Program-made: the position numbers and the translations under genes
Part shown: in pieces, positions 56,840 through 64,000 of the stretch
How positions within the stretch are numbered: position 1 is the first letter of the stretch
Layout: the number at the start of each line of letters is the position of its first letter
The notes under the pieces: model-generated
The model's input: only the letters and a program-made list of their open reading frames with translations
Databases searched by the model: none
What the model was told of the DNA's origin: nothing
Assembly (NCBI RefSeq): GCF_030272615.1
Contig: NC_081413.1
Location: 330,543,302 to 330,607,301 of the forward strand
From: Cryptomeria japonica
Taxonomy: Eukaryota; Streptophyta; Pinopsida; Cupressales; Cupressaceae
Direction of reading: 5' to 3'
DNA: 64,000 bases

Positions 56840-57170
56840 GTCTTTACATATATATATATGTGTGTGTGTGTATATACATATATCTATAGATAGGTAAATA
56901 TCCATTTTATTTAAGCAAAAATATGTCTGTAAATATGTGATCTCTATATAATATATAACTTATATAATATTTTGTTATTTATATATACATAATATGTATT
57001 CATATATAAAATTATATATATAATATTTCTGTATATATATGTAACATGTATATATATACATATATATGTATAATATATTTATATGTATTATATATATATA
57101 AATGTATAATATATATATATATACAAAGATTATATATATATATATATATATATACCTGTTTGCATATTTG
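56390..57170. repeat. AT-rich microsatellite block
   Basis: Nearly 800 bp of (TA)n, TATG and TATATGTA-type repeats. Open frames reading Tyr-Ile or Cys-Val runs here are artefacts of the repeats. Confidence 0.9.
56611..56679. repeat. (TG)n microsatellite
   Basis: About 34 uninterrupted TG units inside the AT-rich block. The perfect repeat implies recent or ongoing length change in otherwise old sequence. Confidence 0.95.
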
Positions 57171-57440
57171 TGTGTGTGTATTTAGATAGTGTTTATATGC
57201 CTCAGTCTAAACAATTATCGAGTGTGTGTTAATGAATTAACATGGGAGCCTCTAAATGAATTCAATCATAGAGAGTGGAGGTTGAGTTGGATGATTAATT
57301 CTCATCTTCTCCTTTAGTTATGATCTCAGGTTGTTTCTATGTATATGATAGGATATAGGGTATGGATAATTTGTGTGAATGCTACTATATGGTATGAATA
57401 CTGCTATTTATATAAGTTTTGTGTCGGTGTGAAATATTGT

Positions 57441-58040
57441 TTAAGGATAAATGATAGGTGCCACATGGATAACTGTCTTACCATCAACCCCCATGTTAGC
57501 AAGGGAATCGGCTCTTTTGTTGCCCTCCCTGTAGATGTGATTAAAGATGACCCTGTCAAATGTTTTGATGTCTGTCAGTATCTTCGCAATGGAGGCATTT
57601 AGCTTCCAATCAGGCATTGCCCCTTTTCTAAGGGCATTGATGATTATGGCTAAGTCTCCTTCAATGTTGATCCTCTTTATATTTAGTATAATGCATAGGT
57701 TAATCCCTACAGCTAGTGCTTTTATTTCTCCTACATTATTTGTGCATTTACCTAAGGGAAGGGCCATATAGGCCACTTCGTCCCCATTTGAATTATGAAG
57801 GTTGCACCCAAGTCTGACACTCTCTAGGTTGCCCCTAGAAGCACCATCAAAGTTAAGCTTGAACCATCCAACATTAGGGGGGAGCCACTTGCATTCATTG
57901 CATGTTATGTTGTTGGATGGTGGACCTTTACCTATGAAGGGAGGAATCTTTAGACCCTTCCACCTTACTCTCATTTTTTCATCCCAATAGGACATATTGA
58001 CATCTCTCTGATAATTAGAGGTCTGGTTGTTAATTATTTC
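57441..58040 (-). pseudogene. LINE RNase H domain
   Basis: An open frame of about 200 codons. WLPPNVGWFKLNFDGASRGN carries the first Asp, NNVGEIKALAVGI the Glu, INIEGDLAIIINAL the second Asp and YREGNKRADSLANMG the last Asp, so the D-E-D-D set is complete. This is the plant-type RNase H (RVT_3) found at the C-terminus of plant L1 ORF2. It closes with HVAPIIYP and a stop at 57441. The formal start at 58049 lies in the T3 LTR and is not real; the true protein continued upstream. It is the best preserved domain in the window. Confidence 0.85.
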
Positions 58041-59100
58041 TGTATACACCTAAAAATGGTCTGAAGATAGTTAATTAAATACGTAGTTATTTGATTAATT
58101 CCCCTTCCCAATTAATTGAATTCACAAACAATTTAATTAATTTCTCTATTCATCTACTAGTAAATAAATCTTAATGATTTATTTATATAGTTCATCTCAT
58201 ATCCCCCTTTGATTAATTAATTCTAAATTAATTAATGTCTCCCCATATTAATCAATTCTTGTAATCCCTAATTAAGATTAACAAACCTAAGTTTGTTGAG
58301 ATTAATTACCATTTTCCAATTATTTGAATTTCTAAATTCAAATGAGCACATGGCTCCTAACTTTAACCACCCAACCTAACCATCCCCTAACATAACCCAT
58401 TCAATCTAATCTTGGGTCTAACTAACCTTATCTTATCTTGCACATCCAAACCTCCTTATCCTAACCTCCCATGGTGTGGATATTCTCTTCTTGAGACACA
58501 TGACACTTTTGCCACATGTCTCCTCCCTTGGACACTTGCCCTCTCATGAGGAAGGCTCCTTGACACTTGTCACCACAAAGATGACAAGTGTCCCTTCCTC
58601 CAACCTCTTCTCCAACTTCCTCAATCTTGGCCCTTGATATCTTCAGATCAAATATGGATCGTCAATTCCTGCCACCTCAACTTTGGTCTTGGAATTCTTA
58701 TAAATATCCCCCATTTTGGAGCAAGAGGTATCCCATCTCATATCAATTTAGGCATCATTACTATAGGCAATTTGCATTTCAATTATCTAGTAATTAGATT
58801 TTGGATTAATCATAGCATGTTAATCTAGGTTCTCAAATCATGCATTTCATATCATTTTCATAGTCAATCATGATCAAATAGGTACTCAACTCTTGAGTTA
58901 CCACTTTGGAGGTCATTGCTCCGCTGAGAGCCCATCAATTCAACACCTTCAAGGTCCTCAAGAATAGAGAAAAATGGGACATCTCAAAGAAGGCTTATGG
59001 TTTGCATCTTTGACTTAGTTTTGAAATTAAGATTTTCAATTATATTATATTGTCTCATTGTATGTGTATGCCTCTTATATACCACATTTTTAGAATCACA
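58041..59100 (+). repeat. T3 5' LTR
   Basis: TGTATACACCTAAAAATGG...TTTTAGAATCACA, about 1060 bp. It has an AT-rich first third, then CCTAACC-type C-rich sequence, a TATA box at 58699 and a transcribed part. The 3' LTR lies outside the window. Confidence 0.85.
58699..58706 (+). promoter_or_regulatory. TATA box in the T3 LTR
   Basis: TATAAATA about 400 bp before the LTR end; the likely core promoter for the genomic RNA. Confidence 0.6.
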
Positions 59101-59104
59101 TAAA

Positions 59105-59122
59105 TTGGCGCCCACCGTGGGG
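59105..59122 (+). promoter_or_regulatory. T3 primer-binding site
   Basis: TTGGCGCCCACCGTGGGG shortly after the LTR. This sequence is the form seen after the 5' LTR of Tat-group plant elements and differs from the initiator-Met site used by G1, G2, C1 and C2. Confidence 0.8.
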
Positions 59123-59180
59123 CCTAGCCCCTTTGTTCTTTAACAAGTTTGCTTGCAGGAAATTTCATTGACAGGTTGAT

Positions 59181-59566
59181 TAGCTCTTTCAAAGTGCAGA
59201 TTGGCTCTCTTGGGTTCCTGAATTGCGTTCTTGGTCTCTATTGTGGCATTCTGGCACCTCAAATGGCGTTTATGGGAGATTCCTCAACTCTGTTTTTATA
59301 CTTTTCTATACTTTAGTGCTTTCAGTCTATACTATAGCATTTTTGGTATGTATGGTGGCATTTTTGGCAAATTTGTCAATGTTTTCAGTCTGTTTAACAG
59401 CATTTCTGGTGTGTAGGACATCATTTCTGGTGTGCAGGACATCGTTTCTGGTGTGCAGAATAGCATTTCTAGTGTGCAGGACAGTGTTTCTAGTGTGCAG
59501 AGAAGCATTCTTGGCATATATGATGGTGTTCTTGGTCAATTTGATGGCATTTTTAGTTTTTTATTA
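59181..59566 (+). repeat. 21-bp repeat block A in the T3 leader
   Basis: Twelve clear 21-bp units from 59315 (core AGCATTTCTGGTGTGCAGG) preceded by several decayed ones from 59181. Because 21 is a multiple of three, long open frames arise in several registers (FLVCRTS repeats on plus, LHTRNAV on minus); these are not genes. Confidence 0.85.
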
Positions 59567-60610
59567 ATTTTGCAAATATTGTATGTTGCATTCCTCATTT
59601 CCGCTTCTGGACTGTCATTTTCCCGAACCTAATTTGTAGATTGTTGGTTTTGCAGGTACTTATTTTGCTATGAAAGACCGGAGTTATAAACTATTTCACC
59701 GCCAAAGAATACAATATAAACTACTAACTTTGTTTGCAGCCGCAAGATTTTGCACTTATATTTGTTAAATTAGGCACATAGACTAATTACAATGGAAATG
59801 AACAAACATGTCTTATGTGTCTTGATGATAGGCGAGTATTCTCTCACCCTTTTTTAGGTGATCAGAAAGCTAGACTCATCCTTTGCTTTCAATAATGCAT
59901 ATCTTTAGTGGGCGTGTCACAGTGGGAAAAAGTAATCACCCTGTGAGAATGACCCAAGTGAGTACAGCTGGACCTGAGCATTCTAACTCACTATAATAAA
60001 TAGGTCTCTAATGATTAAAGTCTCAGAGGATGGGATTATTTGAGTTTTCTCTTTGAGATCTCTCATATCGGGCATTTTGTAGGGCCTCGCGGTCTCAATC
60101 ACGTTTACGTGACTACAGCTTGTTTTGGTACCTTGTTGGGCTATAGGCCTCAATCATGCTTGCATGAATTCAAGGGGTAATTTCAAACAGAATTCCTGAC
60201 TAAGAACTATAAAAATAGAAGCTACCTGATTCACCTCCGAAAGGGTGATAATCTTTGTGCAAGAGAGATAGTAACTCTCCCAAGACACTTGCCATATCAT
60301 GCCCCCATTAGCATTTGGAGTCGGATAATACAACATTGAGAATCCATTGCGTGAGCCTCAGTGGCCTTATTCTGATTAGCTATTGGGTGTGTACCTAAGT
60401 CAACAAGCAAAGGTTTTCATTCTCAGCCAATCTTCTTAGGATAGACTGATTTATGTGTTTTTAATTGTTAAAAACCTTTGGGACAAAAATACAATCTGAT
60501 TTTTGTGTTTATAAGTCAAGTCAAGATCTCATCCATTGAAATACAACAAACATTTAAAACTCAAACTTCAAACTGTCAAATTCACAAGTTTTGCAGCAGA
60601 TTTGCTCTTT
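59567..60610 (+). other. T3 leader between repeat blocks A and B
   Basis: No coding region or repeat recognised. It includes two similar stretches, GCCTCGCGGTCTCAATCACG (60087) and GGCCTCAATCATGCTTGCATG (60147). Confidence 0.5.
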
Positions 60611-60830
60611 CAGTCCAAACAGTCACATCTACGGTCCAAACAGTCGCATCTACAGTCCAAACGGTCGCATTTACTGTCCAAACATTAGCTTTTTTAGTCC
60701 AAACAGTTGCTCTTCAGTCCAAACATTAGCTTTTATAGATCAAACATTAGCTCTTTCAGTCCAAACAGTCGCATCTTCAGTCCAAATAGTCGCATTTTTA
60801 ATCCAAATGTCAGCTCTCTTGGTGTTAATG
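60611..60830 (+). repeat. 21-bp repeat block B in the T3 leader
   Basis: About ten units around the core AGTCCAAACAGTCGCATCT, period 21 bp with a few one-base slips. Aligns with block C units (GTCTAAATAGCAGAGTT), so it is the same repeat family. Confidence 0.8.
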
Positions 60831-60878
60831 TCAAATTTCTCATTATTTCAATATTAACTCTCAAAGGTTGAGCATATT

Positions 60879-61151
60879 AGAGTTTTTGGTTTGTATGTCA
60901 GAGTTCCTGGTCTAAATAGCAGAGTTTATGGTTTGTCTGTCAGAGTTTCTGGTCTAAATAGCAGTCTTTCTGGTCTAAACAACAAAGTTCCTTGTCTCTA
61001 CATTAGAGTTCTTGGTCTATCTGTCAGAGTTCTTGGTTTAAACAGCAGAGTTTCCAGTCTGTTTCTCAGTCTTTCTTGTCTAAATAGCAGCGTTCCTGGT
61101 CTAAACACTAGCTCTCTTGGTCTAAAGGTCAGATCCCTTGGTCTAATCAAC
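60879..61151 (+). repeat. 21-bp repeat block C in the T3 leader
   Basis: Thirteen units in exact 21-bp register, core AGAGTTTCTGGTCTAAATAG, no indels. Confidence 0.9.
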
Positions 61152-61349
61152 AAATCTTGTAAGTTGCACGTCAAATAACTCATGTTGCGGCATTAGATCT
61201 CCCATTGGTACTTATTAGGTCTAAACATCCATTTTCTAAATCTGAAATTCATAGAGTTGGGTCAAAATTGTAATCTCCTAAGTTCAAACACTCAATTTGC
61301 TAAACCTACATATCATTATTTGAACTTTAGAGTCACTGTATTACAAAAC

Positions 61350-61559
61350 AAAGTTCCTGGTCTGTCAGTCAACGTTTATGGTCTGTATGTCAACGTTTCT
61401 GGTCAGTATAGTAGCATTTTTGGAAAGTCTGTCAGAGTTTCTGGTCCAAACAATAGCATTTTTGGTCTAAACAACAGAGTTCCTAGTCTAAACAACAGCG
61501 TTTCTTGTCAGTACAATAGAGTTCCTGGTCATTTTGTCAGCATTTCTGGTAAAATACAT
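61350..61559 (+). repeat. 21-bp repeat block D in the T3 leader
   Basis: Ten units in exact register, core AGAGTTCCTGGTCTAAACAA, same family as block C. A 200-bp non-repeat stretch separates C and D. Confidence 0.9.
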
Positions 61560-62049
61560 CAAAATCAGGAAACAAAAATGACCCATTTATCAAACAGTCA
61601 AACATAGAGAGTAGGTCATCTTGTTGGGTCATTCAATTAGGTTATCTTCTATCAAAAACAGATTCAAGAACAAGACACACAAAAGTCTCAAGTATTCACC
61701 TCAAACAAGTTAAAGATCAAACACCTTAAAGTGCAACACCACATTGTCTTTGATCGTTCAAACATAGTTTCTCATCAAGATCTATCATCCTTTAATCATG
61801 AAACTACAACGCTTGATCAAAATAACCTCGTTCTTTATCATAGGATATATCATTCCTATTTGAACTTGGTCATATCAAAAATCACAAAATTTGCACTCCA
61901 AAACTAAGATCGAAAAACTTGTAAACAAGAAAATACTTGAAAATATCATTTCGTGTCTATCCACTTACAAATTTCACCTCAACAATTGATCACTTATAAC
62001 GACACATTACTCAAGATTTAAACCTCAAAAAAACATTCAAAACACATGT
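61560..62049 (+). other. T3 leader, last part before gag
   Basis: No repeat units and no gene; A/C-rich (TCAAACAC, TCAAAAT words). Leads into the first gag ATG at 62050. Confidence 0.5.
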
Positions 62050-63660
62050 ATGCCCATTCTAACCAGGGCTCAGAGACGAAAGATTGCAGAAATAGAAATA
62101 GAAACGTTTGAAATAACTAAAGACTATAGAAACATGGAACACGAAGATGAAATACAAGTTGAAGAGGAAATAACTGAACAACATTTTAGAGACATCAAAA
62201 AAATCCTCAATTCGAAAAATTTATGCAGAAAATATTGGAGGGAGAAAAAGAAAAATATTTCCTAATGTTAGCAAAATCTGGTGCTACACTCCCCCAAGAT
62301 TTTCATGTAAACAAATTGACACAAAAGAAAAGTGATCCTCCTCCTAATAACAAACAATATGAGGACATCTTTGGTCTCAAAATGAATAACACGTCAATTC
62401 CTAATAACACCAAAACCATTGAAGAGACTTACATCCCCAACAGAGATGAAGTAGAAATTCTGAATAACATTCAATCTAATGAGGATACAAGAAGGACCAG
62501 GGATGAGCCAAGAAGAGATCGAGATCCTCCTAGAATGCAAAATCAAGGTTATGCTAGAACAAATCATGTTGACAATCCTATCATGACTCTCACACAACAA
62601 CTACAAACACTGCAAACACAAATTCAAGATATGCAAAGAGGAAATTTTAGACGATACTCGCTTCAAGAAATATGTCCTTATCCATTCGATAGAAACCTCA
62701 ACATGATACCATTTCCTATACGTTTCAAGACTTTGAGGTACGAAAAATATGACGAAAGCACTGACCCTCAAGATCATATAAGAGAATTTTGCACAATGAG
62801 CATGGAGTTTGCACATGAAGATACATACTTAATGAGACTATTTCCAAAAAGCTTAACTGGATTAGCTATGGAATGGTTCTCCAAACTTCCACCAGGAATC
62901 AGATCATTTTCAGAGTTGGTGGATAAGTTTGTATCCCATATTCATACAACATACAACATGAAGTCACCATGCTAGACCTGTGTAACACAAAACAAAAGAG
63001 CGGAGAACCCTTCATGACATTCTTACAACGATGGAGATGGTTAGCTTCGAGATATCCTCGTACAATGCCAGAGTATGAAAAAATGGACATATTTATCGAT
63101 AACTTAAATGATCAAATGAGTTATTACTTAAAAATGCAAGGAAATCAAAGTTTTGCAAAAATGATTGATAATGGAATCAAAATGGAAGAAGCCATGATAA
63201 AGAAAGGTGAGTTGAAAATATTCAAAGAAGGAATTCACCCTCCTAACAACACTAACAACAATAGTCACAATGATAAACCAAAATTTTGGAATAGAAATCA
63301 TAATGTCGTCAATGATGGGATAGTGGATAACAACAATGTAAAACCAAAGCAACCGGTTTTTAATTTATCCAATCACTCAGCAGCAACTCAACAAAACAAC
63401 AATCACCAAAAAGCAACTATCAAAAATTTCTTTCGAAGACAATTTACAAACATTGGTGAACCCCTTGGGTCCGCATTAAAAACACTTATCGCAAACAAAT
63501 TGAATACTTTACTAGAAGAAAGAAACCAAGGTAAAACCTGCTTGGTGGAACGACAACCATTATTGTGATTTCCATCGAAACAAAGGACACCAAACAAATG
63601 CTTGTCAACGATTAAAACATGTCATCCAAGATTTGATTGATAATGGAATAATAACTGTGG
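62050..63660 (+). pseudogene. T3 gag
   Basis: Nearly continuous gag in three registers: 62050-62265 (MPILTRAQRRKIAEIEIETF, acidic), 62223-62975 and 62969-63568, then a last slip near 63535. Parts: N-terminal charged helix; a Pro/Arg-rich spacer; helix IMTLTQQLQTLQTQIQDMQR; capsid ICPYPFDRNLNMIPFP, DPQDHIREFCTMSMEF, MRLFPKSLTGLAMEWFSKLP, MTFLQRWRWLASRYP and LNDQMSYYLKMQGNQ; an Asn-rich tail; and, after the last slip, a zinc module CDFHRNKGHQTNAC. Gag packages the RNA. Only three frameshifts separate it from a full frame, so T3 is a younger copy than T1 or T2. Confidence 0.85.
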
Positions 63661-64000
63661 ATGGACATACAACAAATGAATCTCACATAGCTTTCAAAAC
63701 TCCACTTCCTAATTATGAGAAGGGTGAATCATCAATAGGGTAGAATGGTAAGGTAAAGAAAAGGTAAACTATGCTCATGCATATGACAATGTGGTAAATG
63801 TAATCGTGGTTAAAGAGCAACAACATCACGAACCTGCTCATGTTATCACACGAAGCAAAGCCAAAGTGGTTTTGTCGGGTCCTACAACAAACATGTCAAC
63901 CACTACCAAACAATACAATCTAGTGGATCAATTATAGAAAACACCTGCACAAATATCCATCTTAGAACTGTTAAAGCTTTCACCTGCACATAGAGAGATT
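63661..64000 (+). pseudogene. T3 gag-protease linker, cut by the window end
   Basis: Broken frames with AHAYDNVVNVIVVKEQQHHE and AHVITRSKAKVVLSGPTTN. The QYNLVDQL and KTPAQISILELLKLSPAHRE motifs correspond to T2 QYNLIEHLGKTLAQIYILQL at 43315, just before its protease. Protease should follow outside the window. Confidence 0.7.

Larger units (their letters stand above)
53830..58040 (-). mobile_element. L1-type LINE, 3' part, minus strand
   Basis: The poly-A tail appears as 13 T at 53830-53842. On the minus strand the unit ends AATAAAATTCTTGGC...GATC plus poly-A, typical of plant L1 elements. An RNase H domain sits at its upstream end (57441-58040), where the T3 LTR interrupts it. RT and endonuclease would lie beyond T3, outside the window, if still present. 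The 3.6 kb between RNase H and the tail are unusually long and include microsatellites and an unidentified frame, so a further insertion is possible. Confidence 0.65.
58041..64000 (+). mobile_element. T3: Tat-like Ty3/gypsy element, 5' part
   Basis: 5' LTR, primer site, a 2.9-kb leader with 21-bp repeats and gag, running off the right edge before protease. Inserted in the LINE; the 5 bases before it are ATTTC. Gag matches T2 gag module by module. It is the least damaged Tat-like copy here, with three frameshifts in gag. Confidence 0.85.

Noticed and set aside
56509..56905. Open frames with Cys-Val and Tyr-Ile runs
   Set aside because: Direct products of the TG and TA microsatellites.
57441..58049. 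Host RNase H gene
   Set aside because: The start lies in the T3 LTR, and the domain type and the downstream poly-A fit the C-terminus of an L1 ORF2.
59223..59567. 114-codon open frame with repeated FLVCRTS, looking like a membrane protein
   Set aside because: It is the translation of 21-bp leader repeats; both strands and several frames are open for the same reason.
60879..61559. Possible CRISPR array or satellite DNA
   Set aside because: Units are directly adjacent with no unique spacers, in a eukaryotic retroelement leader, and limited to one element.

Overview
This 64-kb window looks like a seed-plant nuclear genome, most plausibly a conifer-like large genome. It is almost entirely decayed, nested retrotransposons. 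I found no complete host gene, tRNA, rRNA or prokaryotic feature. The plant call rests on the element families: chromodomain Ty3 elements, Tat-lineage Ty3 elements with a second RNase H, a plant mobile domain gene, SIRE/Copia-style LTRs and an L1-type LINE with a plant RNase H. The gymnosperm call is an inference from the density and age of the insertions. Element names below (T0-T3, G1, G2, C1, C2, X1, S0, S1) are mine.

Layout. 1-5340: the 3' end of a Tat-like element (T0) with an antisense plant-mobile-domain (PMD) gene, a solo LTR (S0, 1960-3087, target duplication GATCA), a hairpin beside the polypurine tract, and an LTR. 5341-34355: a second Tat-like element (T1) with pol on the plus strand to 9343, a solo LTR (S1, 10768-12142, CATTG), an antisense PMD gene, a polypurine tract and a truncated LTR. 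The T1 PMD gene is split by chromovirus G1 (13439-31558, TACCA). The integrase of G1 is split by X1 (18825-29266, GATTG), and X1 is split by C1 (21246-27911, GAACC). This is a four-level nest, and every inner element has a 5-bp target duplication I could read. 34356-40569: C2, a relative of C1 in the same orientation. 40570-53565: a third Tat-like element (T2) with gag, protease, G-patch and RT; its RT is split by chromovirus G2 (45558-53295, AGATC). 53566-53829: an LTR fragment. 53830-58040: the 3' part of a minus-strand LINE. 58041-64000: the 5' part of a fourth Tat-like element (T3) with LTR, primer site, a 2.9-kb leader and gag, running off the window.

Most noteworthy. (1) C1 and C2 have LTRs, an initiator-Met-type primer site and a polypurine tract but no protease, integrase or RT. 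They carry a short gag-like gene (coiled coil plus four CCHC knuckles) and a conserved frame of about 1,100 codons that I cannot identify. (2) Two Tat-like elements carry a PMD gene on the opposite strand between pol and the 3' LTR, with an array of short repeats upstream of its start. (3) The T3 leader contains four blocks of one 21-bp repeat family. (4) C1 and C2 share a 13-bp perfect stem bracketing the polypurine tract/LTR junction, and T0 has a different hairpin directly before its polypurine tract.

All coding regions are broken by stops, frameshifts, deletions or nested insertions. Many stops are explained by C-to-T changes (CAA or CAG to TAA or TAG), as expected for long-methylated plant repeats. 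Nothing here looks able to move on its own; T3 is the best preserved but is cut by the window edge.
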